64,000 nucleotides of DNA, taken from the NCBI GenBank assembly GCA_936432065.2, contig OW386285.2:184574301-184638300 (forward strand), read 5' to 3'. The DNA comes from Rutpela maculata. Its lineage: Eukaryota; Arthropoda; Insecta; Coleoptera; Cerambycidae. Shown here one piece after another: positions 1 to 11,863 of the stretch (position 1 is its first letter; the number at the start of each line of letters is the position of its first letter). Position numbers and translations under genes: made by a program. A model generated the notes under the pieces. That model made no database searches. It was not told where the DNA came from and saw nothing but the letters and a program-made list of their open reading frames with translations.

Positions 1-1051
1 GCGTACTTTAAATAAGCAAAATGAAACCACCAATAAAAAAAAAATTGTTTAATTATCACTATAAATAATGAATTTACGGAATATTAATATTAATTGGAGC
101 ATGATAGCGACGGAATTGAAACGCGACGCGGTGGTTGGGTGATTAAAAAAGTGTTTATTTTCATTTTTTTTTTTTTTAATAGAAATAAAGATTTATTCTT
201 TAACAGGCCCATTGCAGTATTAGTACTCGTTATTTACAGAATCATTTTTTTTAAATGCAAGCCCCCACCCACTTTTATTCTATTTTCTACTTTTTTGCTG
301 ACAATAACAAATTAGGTTGTGTCTAAAGAAAACTTTGCTTTATTATTTTAGTGTTTTTTGTAAAACTTAATTTTATATTTTCTGCGAAAAGATAAATTTC
401 AGTGATCTAAGTAATAGAAAAAAAATGGATGTTTCCATTAAAAAAATATTTTTAATTTAAAGAGACTTCCTTTCAATAACGTTTTAAAATTTTATTTTAT
501 TATAATATTAAAATTGTCAATACTAACTTAAAGAAAATGCAATGGTATTATTGTCCAAAATTTTCTATGCACTGCCTTTTTACCTTGTGGGAATTTTACT
601 TATTAAATATTTTTGCATGGCCTTCTTTCTGTTGAAGGAAAATTGGCTGTAATTCTATTTTTTCTCAGGCGATTTTAAATCCAAAAAAAGGACTGTAAAG
701 GATATTTAATTTTCTATAGTATCATTTCCATTCAATTATAATTAAGTTGCAACTTCGAACTAAACCAGAAGTAGCAAAAAAAACGTGTAGCAGATCATAG
801 CATATTAATACTAATACACTTTTGTTTTCTGGTTGAAATTAAGGTGGTGGGGATAAAATACGATACTGAGATGACGTTTAACAACTTTGGAAATGTTCTT
901 TGTATGCCTGCATGTTTGAACGGAATAAAAACGAAAACGAAGAAAGCTTTTTTCTGAAACTTTGGCATGTAAAAAACAGATGCTTCCAGAATTTCTCTCC
1001 ACTTTGTTTTATCTAAATTCGTTAGGTAGATAGGTTATGCTTTAAAAATTA
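1..1051. other. AT-rich non-coding DNA
   Basis: No gene or clear repeat is recognised. The short open frames here have no coding character and start at non-ATG codons or run through homopolymers. Several T and A tracts (for example near 160-180) are present. Confidence 0.6.
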
Positions 1052-4000
1052 AAATATTTATTTCAATAATGAATAAATATTTTGAAAACTGATGCCTTCA
1101 TTTGGTATTTTTAAGCCTCATCGAGTGCTGAAAAAACCTTTGTGAAAAATACATCTGTTATGGATTGTTTATAACAATTTTTAAGTAAAAAATTATTTCA
1201 CCTTTTTTTTAATTTTTAATTCTTTGCTATCAAATATTAAACGCAGTATTTCTTAAAAATCGATTGATTACATTTATCACCCCCAAAAGCGGTGGAAATT
1301 CAAAATTTGCGTTACACATAAAGTCTTGTTATTTGAAAAATGCATTTTAAGAAAAATACAGGATCCCATCGCGAAGTGTGGACAAAAATACATAAGTAAA
1401 AAAAACGGCAACGTTCAAGTTTCTTAAGGATACCTAATACTTATCTGCAAACTTTGCCAAAAAATGTTGCATGCGATTGAGACGTTCCATGTTTTTTTTT
1501 GTACGACTGTCTATTTTTTTATTTTCAATTGTTAATTGAGGCGACCTGGCCGCTTGAAGAGTAGCGCGAAAACCGGTCATTTTTAACCTTACACGCGGAC
1601 GCCTGTAGCTCCGTAAGTTAAATAATAGATAAAAGATAAAATAATATGCTTGTGCGTAGAAAAGTTCACACTTATATATTACAACCAATCAGAGGCTCTA
1701 ATTATGTATCGTTACCATGGTAGCATACATAAAAATTTCCAGAAAATTTTCGCCTGGTAGATACGGTAGGTGAAATTTCCCTGGAGCTTTTTCTAGCAAA
1801 TGTTTTTTTATTGGAATTTAAGTTTTTTATATGTGGTAAAAAATAAACGTTCATCCACATTTCCTAGATCAAATTTATTAAAAATAATAATTTAGGCTAT
1901 TCTTAATCCACTTTCTATTGTTTCATGCAACTAAAATTGCTAAATCATATTTTATTTTACTTGACGTTTTGTAAAATCTGTGAAAAATCAAATGAATCCG
2001 CTTTAAAATATTTGATATACACACCCTTTTTTACAGTTTTAGTTTCATATATTATTGTTTGTTATGACAATAGTTTTTAATTTTATATAGATGTGAAATT
2101 ATCTTGTCGAATTCCCCACGTATTTCAATTACTATCCGAAAATGTTTTCTCGATCTGGGAATGTAATGTTGGGGACAATTTTTATATTCGAGATCTCTAA
2201 AAATTTTCAGATTTAATTCAGAAACCAGGGAGATTACTAGTGAAAATTAGATGTTCACGATGTTCTACAACAAAGGCCCAGTGAATTTTTGTCGTATCTA
2301 TTTCCGTAAGTAATGCAAAGTCAAAAAATCACCAACTTCAAAATTTAAATAATTTGTTTCTAATTGTATAAACCAATTGAGACCTTAAGCGTACTCACAA
2401 ATATTATTCCTATCGAATACGATGGAATGGAATCAAAAAAATTAATTTAAAAACTGAAATCGCTGTTTTGTTATAAATACTTTAAACACTTTGTTCCTTT
2501 AGTTTGACAATGGATGGATAAAAAAGTTATACACCCTAAGTAAAGTAAAATCAGTCGCTAAACAAGACCTCTTTATCGGCTACACATAGACCTAGTATTT
2601 AAAGCACAGTAGTTAAGAAGTTGATTTGTTATGTTAAATAAAGTATTAATGGTCACAACTTTGAATAATTAAAGATAATAATCGGTAATAAAACCGACGC
2701 TTCACTATGCATAACGGTACATCAGGTATTTGTCCTTAAAACTTCAACACCAGATGTTAATAAAGCATGGTCTTTATGACATTTAACTACTGCGAATACT
2801 AGAGTCGAATGCCAGACACACTTAGATGATAGGTTTTCAAGGGCGGCTCTAAGCTAATACTGGTTCTTACATTCCAAAATATCTTTAATATAATAAACAA
2901 GTAAATCAAATTTTATTCTAATAAAAAGTGCCAAATAAACAAACAATTAAAGAACTATTGAAGCTTAAAAAAATAGACATGAAACATATTTACATATTAG
3001 TCACATGTTAACTTTGGCGAATTTATCAATTACCTACAGTGGAGACTGATGATTTAATATCTTGGTGTACATGTAAAATCGCAAGCCCAACTAATTGGTC
3101 TTGGGAGGTATATTCGGTACAGACTTTAGGGGCTCGGGCATGCAAGTGGCCCGTTTGACCCTCCGTGTATACTTTTCGACTTTCTGCCTCCGCTTATCAA
3201 TTTTTATTTTTGAGGGAAAACATTTTTTGTTCGATTTTCTCCCCGCCGCTTATCAATTTTTGTTTTTGTGAAAAAAAAAATTGTTGGATTCTATTTTTTT
3301 TATTTTCGAGAAAAAGAAAAAATTGACATCCAACAATTTTGGTTTAAACAATTAGAAACAGATTATTTAAATTTCGAAGTTGGTGATTTTTTTACTTTGC
3401 ATTGCTTACGGAAATAAATACGACAAAAATTCACTGGACCCTTATTGTAGAACATCGTGAACATCTAATTTTCACTAGTTATCTCCCTGGTCTCTGGATT
3501 ATATCTGAAAATTTTTAGAGATCTCGAATATAAAAATTATCCCCAACATTACATTCCGAGATCCAGAAAACATTTTCTGATAGTAATTCAAATACATGGG
3601 GAATTCGGCAAGATAATTTCACATCTAAATAAAATTAAAAACTAATGGATCACTCTAACATTATTATCATAACAAACATAATAATATATGATACTAAAAC
3701 TGTAAAAAAGAGTGTGTATGTCAAATATTTTAAAGCGAATTCATTTGATTTTTCACAGATTCTACAAAACGTCAAGTAAAATAAAATATGATTTAGCAAT
3801 TTTAGTTGCATTAAACAATAGAAAGTAGATTAAGAATAGTCTATATTATTATTTTTAATTTTGATCTACGAAATGTGGTGGAACGTTTATTTTTCACCAC
3901 ATATAAAAAAATTAAATTCCAATAAAAAAACATTTGACAGAAAAAACTCCAGGGTAATTTCACCTACCGTATCCACCAGGCGAAAAATTTCTGGAAATTT

Positions 4001-4085
4001 TTATGGATGCACCATGGTAACGATACATAATTAGAACCTCTGACTGGTTGTAATATCCAAGTGTGAACTTTTTTACGCACAAGCA

Positions 4086-4121
<36 letters not shown>

Positions 4122-4672
4122 AGGCGTCCGCGTGTAAGGTTAAAAATGACCGTTTTTCGCGCTACTCTTCAAGCGGCCAGGTCGCCTCAATTAACAATTG
4201 AAAAAAAAAATAGAGTCATACAAAAAAAAAACGTGGAAAGTCTAAATCGCACGCAACATTTTTTGGCAAAGTTTGCAGATTATTAGCTTATTAGATTAGA
4301 TTAGATTAGATTAGATTAGATTAGTAGATTATTAGAAGTATTAGCTATCCTTTGAAATTTGAACATTACCATTTTTTTTTACTTATGTATTTTTGACTAC
4401 TCTTCGCGATGAGATCCTGTATTTTTCTTAAATATGCAGTTTTCAAATCACAAAACATAAAAGCAAATTTGGAATTTCCTCCGCTTTTGATCGATAGATC
4501 GATTTTTAAGAAATACTGCGTTTAATATTTGATAGAAAGGAATTCAAAATTAAAAAATAGATGAAACAACTTTTTACTAAAAATTATTAGAAACAATCCA
4601 TAACAGATGTATTTTTCACAAAAGTTTTTTCAGCACTCGATGAGGCTTATTCATTATTGAAATAAATTTCTC
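1052..4672. mobile_element. Large foldback (inverted-repeat) element, about 3.6 kb
   Basis: Bases from about 1052 to 2370 recur as an imperfect reverse complement from about 3337 to 4672, around a spacer of about 1 kb. Landmarks on both arms are AAGCCTCATCGAGTG (near 1115 and 4640), CCTGGTAGATACGGTAGGTG (near 1754, inverted near 3965) and ACTTCAAAATTTAAAT (near 2334, inverted near 3365). The left arm carries an extra 36 bp or so just inside its outer end. The right arm has (TTA)n near 4087 and (TTAGA)n near 4290. No transposase frame is seen in arms or spacer, so this looks like a non-autonomous foldback DNA transposon; superfamily and target duplication were not resolved. Confidence 0.7.
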
Positions 4673-5429
4673 CCCCATCCCCCCCGTAAAACCGCTCTGT
4701 ACTCAAATTGATTGTTTTACAGTTTACACGTACAACCATTGATCAAATGTTTATTAAAGTAAATTTGGTTATGCTCATAATTTGGTGACAGTCTGTAATT
4801 TATATTATTACTGACTACATGAAAACAAGGAGACGATAAAAGTTTGTCATTATTACTATGAGGACCTCAAGAAAAAAAATTACTAGAAAAAAAGGGGCAT
4901 TGCATGGCATCTACTGGAGTGACGCAGTATCGAAACTCGATGATATTTCGATTCTATTCTGGAGAAAGTTAAAAATTTTAATTGTATGTTATTTCGGACA
5001 AGGAGCAAATTTTCGGAGTCTTGCATGTGGTCGGAATCTACATAGCTCTAGACCTAGTCTGTGCTACTTAACACAATATCCCTGAATTACTTTTGTTGCT
5101 TGAGAGATGGTTAAGAAAAAAACATTTTTTAAGTATAATTTAATAAGTATTTTTGTACGATCGTACAAATCGCTTACCGATATTGTTGGTAGTAGGTATT
5201 TAAAAATTAATGAAGTCGATTTTTTAGCATTAAAAGTTGTCAGCTATAAAATGACCGGCATTTCATTTTTCAAGTCCAAGGCATTTCCGGGAACATTATA
5301 CAAATATACAATACGATAAGCAGAGCTAATAATGACTTTATGACTTGCCACATGTTGGGTTGGACCTAAAAGCCACCCGCTATAATACGTCCACTTTCTC
5401 TAAGTTTACTTGGTTAAAAGAACTACCAC
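4673..5429. other. Unassigned AT-rich spacer
   Basis: There is no recognisable gene. Two short plus-strand frames (4858-5085 and 5107-5319) resemble no known family and lack promoter context. Confidence 0.5.
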
Positions 5430-7150
5430 ATTTACAAGTATTTACTAGTGAAATATTTTGTCGAACTCCTCTATATGTTTCCTTAAATATATAAGGAATA
5501 AGAAACCAGACTGCAACCGACAGCTATTCTCCGGACTAATGCCCCGCCGAGCGCTGAATTACGAGTTACAAGCCTGGCCGCGTTAAGTACAATAACTATG
5601 TATTGCCACAAAACGCTAAGTTTCGATTGTAATAGACACCAGCCGAAAGACTTATTCCCATTCAAAGGAGCTCTCGTGCCAGCCATCTCATACCACTTGC
5701 AGACTGCAGTTTCGAGCTATTGGCTCTCGTCAGTGCAAGGTAGGTCTGAGACGGCTGTAACGAGGCATTTGTTCACTCTTGGTACATGACGAGATTTATA
5801 AAACCACGACATGCAACAAAAATGACAGGCTCCATCTAGCGGCTGATATCCATTACAATCGAAACAGCAGTAGCCCTGACATGGGCACAGTTAGTAGATA
5901 TGCTTCTAGAGGGCAGAATATTTACTAGTGAAATATTTTGTCGAACTCCTCTATATGTTTCCTTAAATATATAAGGAATAAGAAACCAGACTGCAACCAA
6001 CAGCTATTCTCCGGACTAATGCCCCGCCGAGCGCTGAATTACGAGTTACAAGCCTGGCCGCGTTAAGTACAATAACTATGTATTGCCACAAAACGCTAAG
6101 TTTCGATTGTAATAGACACCAGCCGAAAGACTTATTCCCATTCAAAGGAGCTCTCGTGCCAGCCATCTCATACCACTTGCAGACTGCAGTTTCGAGCTAT
6201 TGGCTCTCGTCAGTGCAAGGTAGGTCTGAGACGGCTGTAACGAGGCATTTGTTCACTCTTGGTACATGACGAGATTTATAAAACCACGACATGCAACAAA
6301 AATGACAGGCTCCATCTAGCGGCTGATATCCATTACAATCGAAACAGCAGTAGCCCGGACATGGGCACAGTTAGTAGATATGCTTCTAGAGGGCAGAATA
6401 TTTACTAGTGAAATATTTTGTCGAACTCCTCTATATGTTTCCTTAAATATATAAGGAATAAGAAACCAGACTGCAACCAACAGCTATTCTCCGGACTAAT
6501 GCCCCGCCGAGCGCTGAATTACGAGTTACAAGCCTGGCCGCGTTAAGTACAATAACTATGTATTGCCACAAAACGCTAAGTTTCGATTGTAATAGACACC
6601 AGCCGAAAGACTTATTCCCATTCAAAGGAGCTCTCGTGCCAGCCATCTCATACCACTTGCAGACTGCAGTTTCGAGCTATTGGCTCTCGTCAGTGCAAGG
6701 TAGGTCTGAGACGGCTGTAACGAGGCATTTGTTCACTCTTGGTACATGACGTGGTTTTATAAATCTCGTCATGTACCAAGAGTGAACAAATGCCTCGTTA
6801 CAGCCGTCTCAGACCTACCTTGCACTGACGAGAGCCAATAGCTCGAAACTGCAGTCTGCAAGTGGTATGAGATGGCTGGCACGAGAGCTCCTTTGAATGG
6901 GAATAAGTCTTTCGGCTGGTGTCTATTACAATCGAAACTTAGCGTTTTGTGGCAATACATAGTTATTGTACTTAACGCGGCCAGGCTTGTAACTCGTAAT
7001 TCAGCGCTCGGCGGGGCATTAGTCCGGAGAATAGCTGTTGGTTGCAGTCTGGTTTCTTATTCCTTATATATTTAAGGAAACATATAGAGGAGTTCGACAA
7101 AATATTTCACTAGTAAATATTCTGCCCTCTAGAAGCATATTTACAAGTAT
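5430..7150. repeat. 480-bp tandem array ending in an inverted copy
   Basis: A 480-bp unit begins at about 5440, repeats almost perfectly at 5920, and starts a third time at 6400. At about 6750 the third unit breaks off and the sequence turns back as a reverse-complement copy running to about 7135. Copies differ by only a few bases, so amplification was recent or homogenised. Each unit carries an internal imperfect inverted motif GTTTCGATTGTAAT (near 5620, and reversed near 5853). The whole block is bracketed by the 12-bp direct repeat ATTTACAAGTAT at 5430-5441 and 7139-7150, as expected if it inserted as one unit. Identical 63- and 67-aa frames in every copy are by-products of the repeat. Confidence 0.8.
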
Positions 7151-8450
7151 GTTTTTCTTACTATATAATAAATGAGGCATTAAAAACTAAATTGCTTATG
7201 TTGAAGGAACTGCAAAACTGTGCACGCTTCTTCGCTAAATATTAAAAAATAATTTGAGTTTAACAGCCTTTAAAATTTTCTGCCATATTTAACATTGTGG
7301 ATTAGTATTGATAGCACAGTCGAGGTGGCGGCGGTGCTTTTAAATATTTATACATTTTTGGCTTAAGATGTCAAACATTTGATCCGTATTAAAAGATCAA
7401 CCGAAAAAACTCTAATAAAAATTAATGAAAATTACGGATGCATTACAATAAATGCAATTTTTTAGCTGCCTTTTTAGCGAAATACATGTTTTTTAGTTTT
7501 CTATTTCTTTGATTGCGACATCTTGCGGTAATCTTAAAAACATTTTGAGCAATTTTTATTTGCTGATTTTCCAATGCAGTATTTTTTCAAAAGGTATCAT
7601 ATTGTGTTTTTTGCAGTTCTTCTTAAATATTTCTAGTTGTATAGATCATATCGCAATATCACGGTTAGTGGCCTATTACACGTTTAAAAAAAACAAATAA
7701 TTTTAAGCTGAAAATTTAGGGACAGGTGTTTTCAGGGGTACTATATTTAATGAAAATAACGTCACGTTTTACCGGAAATTGACATCAACTTCCTTATTTT
7801 AAATAGCATGTCTTATTTTTTATGCCGGATTCGAATTCTGTTCATTATTTTAAGGTAATTTTCAAGATCATTTCCTACCTAAAAAACCAATAGTTTTTGA
7901 GATAGGTATTTCGATTTTAACGAAATCTGATGCGAAAAGTAACGCATAAGAAATTAGTAATATATGAGAGATGGAGCTTTCATTTACTCCACTAAATAGG
8001 TATAATAAATTTGTCCATTTAAAAGGGGCTAGCTTAAAGTGTAATAAACTGTTTGGCTGATAGTTCCATTATTCTCAAAATTTCTATTAATATTAATAAA
8101 TCGTAATATTATTGTACCAGGCGTAACACATTTACGAAAAAGAATATAAAAAAAAATATATAATTTCGTATTCAATAACTGTCTGGTTTGACCTGTATAG
8201 ACTATTTAATTTGTCGGTGTTTACACTATCTCTATAAAATATGTACCATTACTTAGACATGTCTGAAAATATGTTGTCATAATGACAAATATTAGTACAT
8301 TAAGAAAAACGGCAATAATGAAATATTTCAGAAAATCACATGCCGGCTACTGACATGTGCATTGCGCTTAAAGGATTAAATAATACACCTCATGGCGGAA
8401 AAAATGATTTAAAACGCTTGCATTGCATATCTGGTAAGTCATGTTACAAC
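7151..8450. other. AT-rich non-coding spacer
   Basis: No gene, RNA or strong repeat structure is recognised. The only open frames are short and low in complexity. Confidence 0.5.
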
Positions 8451-8452
8451 TA

Positions 8453-9738
8453 TACCGGGTGCCACAGGTTAGTGGCTCCCGCCCTATATTTCCTTTATTT
8501 TTTAATTTATCCATTTGAAATTTGGGGTGATAAACTACCTGTAAAAATGAATTTTTGGACGCAAAAAACGGTATGAGACCATTTCCTGTTCACCCAGAAA
8601 TGACCGCAACTTTCGATTTTTAAATGGAACGCCCTGTACATTTTTACATATTTGGACACAAGGCAACATTCTGAGTATACCATGAGATTTTCGCGAATTT
8701 TTGAGTCAATGTTCAGTTTTTAAAGCAGTTTAAGACATGCGTCTAGAGTGCTTTGGAATACCAAAATTTGTTCTACAGCAGGTAAAGTCCAAGGGAAAAA
8801 TATAATTTTTCATTTAATTTCATTGATAACTATTTATGAAGCCTCCAAAATTGAACAAATCACTTTTTTATCGAAAACTTTTTTTTTTCAAATGGGAAGG
8901 TGCTGACTCATACTGTTCGATAAATTATAGATTTTTTCTGAATTCATTGATATCCATTTCAAATCTATGCTATTTGTTTTTCTATTTTGTTGAATATTTT
9001 TAAACATAAATAATCACCTTCAATATAGTTTTTCTTGAAATTTAACGTAGTTGCCTTTGCAAAAAATCATGTCTAATAATGAAATGTGAATAACTACCTT
9101 TTTGTGAATAATAGCCTTTTGGTTCTCTCTTTTGTTTAGGTATAAGTAGGTATTATTGCAAAGTATAAGGATCAATAAAAATTATTTTGAATGTGATTTT
9201 TTATTTTTAAATAAAAATAAAAGAGAAAAACAAAGAGCATGGATTTGAAATGGATATCAATGAATTCAGAAAAAAAATCTATAATTTATTGAACACTAGG
9301 AAGCACCACTTGAAAAAAGAGTTTTCAATAAAAAAGTGATTTCTTCAATTTCGTAAATAGTCATTAATGAAATAAAATCAAAAATTATATTTTTGCCTTG
9401 GACATTACCTGCCGTAGAACAAATTTTAGTATTCCAAAGCATTTTAGATGAATGTCTTAAAATGCTTAAGAAAACTGGACATCGACTCAAAAATTCGCGA
9501 AAATATCATTGTATACTCAGAATGTTGTCTTGAATCCAAGTATGTAAAAATATACAGGGAGTTCCATTTAAGAATCGAAAGTTGCGGTCATTTCCGAGTA
9601 AACCAGAAATGGTCTCGTACCGTTCTTTATGCCCAAAAATTCATTTTTACAGGTAGTTTATGCAACCCAAATTTCAAATTGATAAATTAAAAAGTAAAGG
9701 AAATATAGGGGGGAGCCTCTAGCCTGTGGCACCCGGTA
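8453..9738. mobile_element. TA-flanked foldback MITE, 1,286 bp
   Basis: The ends are inverted repeats beginning TACCGGGTGCCACAGG, with a TA dinucleotide duplicated outside each end (8451-8452 and 9739-9740). The match continues inward along nearly the whole length: AATTCATTGATATCCATTTC near 8940 pairs with its reverse complement near 9245, and the TTGTTCTACAGCAGGTAA region near 8769 pairs with one near 9405. No transposase is encoded. A TA duplication with a long palindrome fits a non-autonomous Tc1/mariner-type or foldback element. Confidence 0.75.
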
Positions 9739-10245
9739 TATTATGAGAGATATTAAGATAACCCCTTGCCAATGGGGTGGATGATTAATTTTCTTTTCTG
9801 GTACTTATTGTCTTGAAAAATATGTTAAATAATTGCAAACACCAAAAATAGTACTTTCATTAACTTTTAAACGATTTTAGAATGTTTGTTCAAGAGTATT
9901 AGTTATGTTTCTCTCTTTAGGCTAATCTAGCAGGGATAAATTATTAATGAAACATCTGCGTCTATAGGTGAGGTCCGGCAACAGTGTCGGGACTGGTATC
10001 GTCTATTAGGTATGTCATTATGATACACACGGGTCTGAAAAGGCGGTTGAACGCGTCGGTCCTGGGAACGATTATTGAATTTGGCAAAAAAAATAATCTC
10101 CATATTTTCTTACCTCTATTTGGTTGCTCTTAATTGGGGCAATAAGTACGAATATAAAACATAATATATACTACCCTTACTCAATTATTTCTAGTGGGTC
10201 TGAGTTCTCTGATGAACATGTCGGGACTGAAAGCGTCGATTGGTT

Positions 10246-10246
<1 letters not shown>

Positions 10247-10306
<60 letters not shown>
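10247..10306. repeat. (TA)n microsatellite
   Basis: About 60 bp of uninterrupted TA. It is followed by a short repeat with GTTGGCATCC and AGTTAGCATCC motifs (to about 10440). This recurs in inverse orientation next to the longer TA tract at 42798-42915, so TA tract and flank probably belong to one dispersed family. Confidence 0.85.
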
Positions 10307-10312
<6 letters not shown>

Positions 10313-10440
10313 CCGTTGGCATCCTACCTAATAACGTTCTCACTTGGCATCCACTGATATACACAAAATTTATTTAAAGGCTAAGTTAGCATCCTACCTA
10401 TTTTACGGTTTAATTGGTGTCCTTATGAATATTTTAATCG

Positions 10441-11367
10441 ATGCGTAAGATAGTTTTTCTTTTTAGTTCTCACAGATAGTTTTTTCTGCTATTTGTCAAT
10501 TTATCAAATTTTATGTACGAGATAGGACAGGGTGCTGTAAAGAAATATTATTCAGAAAAATAAAACTGAATTTGTTAAAATTTTGCTCACTTGCAAAGTG
10601 ACCCTATAAGGGTAAAGTTGGAGTATCACGTATTTTTAACGTTTATTATTATTTATTTGAGTTCTCTTTTACACAAATTATTATTAATTAATCACCTTCT
10701 AGATTGTGTTAACATTTTAATGCTTTTCAAATGTATTAGACAATTATAATTTATTCAAAAAATTATATTTTGCTATAAATTTGTAACATTTCCAACTTTT
10801 TTAAAATTTCACAATAGTTCAAAGAATACGAATTAATAATTATTTTTTCAATTACACCCCCCATGAGAACTATTGGGCCTCAAAATGACCCCATAAGGAC
10901 AAAAGTAGAGTATCATGTATTTCTAGCATTTATTGTTATTTATTTGCGACTCTTTGCAGAAATTATTTTTAATTAGTCTCAAAAATGTTCTTTATTTTAA
11001 ATATGAGCAGAAAGTCGATGAAAAATTCAAAATTTCTTAAAACCTGCACAACTCTAGCTCTATTCTGAAGAAAGTTGGCAATAAACAGGAATAAGTTGCT
11101 TAAATAATTTGCAGGTTTCATTAGCAAACTCTTAATAAACAAAATTGTGAAACTAAAAAAAGATGGAAATGCTACAAATTTGTAACAAAACGTAATTGCT
11201 TAAATAAATTATAATTATTTAAGTAAATTAAAATTGTTCAAACAATTTGAAAAACCTTAAAATATTAAGACAAACTGAAATCTGACTAATTCAAAACTAT
11301 TTCTATAAAAAAATCTCAAATAAACAATACTCATTCTGAATAATTCTTTCTAAGATTTTGTCCTATC
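10441..11367. repeat. AT-rich spacer with a diverged direct repeat
   Basis: A segment of about 100 bp beginning GACCCTATAAGG (near 10600) returns in diverged form beginning GACCCCATAAGG (near 10888), with shared GTAGAGTATCA and TTTATT blocks. No gene is seen. Confidence 0.4.
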
Positions 11368-11863
11368 TCTTACAGAAAATAGTATATTGTGTATTTAGGT
11401 GTGAAAGCAGTACATTCCCGGACGACGATGCATCGAAGTTCCGGAATGTGCTTTCGCACCGAAATACGCATACCATTTTTTCTGAAATCACAATCAATAT
11501 TATTATAAATTAAGGAATTTGTATTAATGCATAAAATTTCTTCATTAATGAATAACATTTCTTCATTATAATCTAACATTTCTTCATTACATTTTTTCAT
11601 TACAATCTAACTGCTTACTAATAAATGTAATTTTGATGTATGTGTAAGTGTAAATGTAAGTTTGATTGTTTGTCTGCGTGTATTTATTTACTGTCAAAAA
11701 TATACATAAAAAACCATACGGGAATGTTACTTTCCTGGCATAGGCCGGGAAAGTGGTTTTGTTGATCGTTGCTTGGCAACGGATCTTTTCCGGTCTGTTT
11801 TCTGATAGTTTCTTAGCAACGGACTAAAATACTGGAATTGTGCATTTTTCGATCTGAAATCGC
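11368..11863. repeat. Dispersed repeat, copy A, interrupted by a LINE
   Basis: From GTATATTGTGTATTTAGGTG to CGATCTGAAATCGC this stretch matches 14955-15390. It is split by the LINE at 11864-14037 and resumes at 14038 (CGCCGAAAATGTAGACATTG). Copy A has lost most of the GC-rich palindrome that copy B keeps intact at 15217-15280. Confidence 0.65.

Noticed and set aside
5440..5919. Hammerhead ribozyme in the 480-bp unit
   Set aside because: CTGATAT...CGAAAC looks tempting, but the required CTGATGA core is absent and the three stems could not be formed convincingly by eye.
5483..7075. Identical 63- and 67-aa frames repeated four times
   Set aside because: They come with each copy of the 480-bp unit on both strands. 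Conservation reflects recent duplication, not coding constraint.
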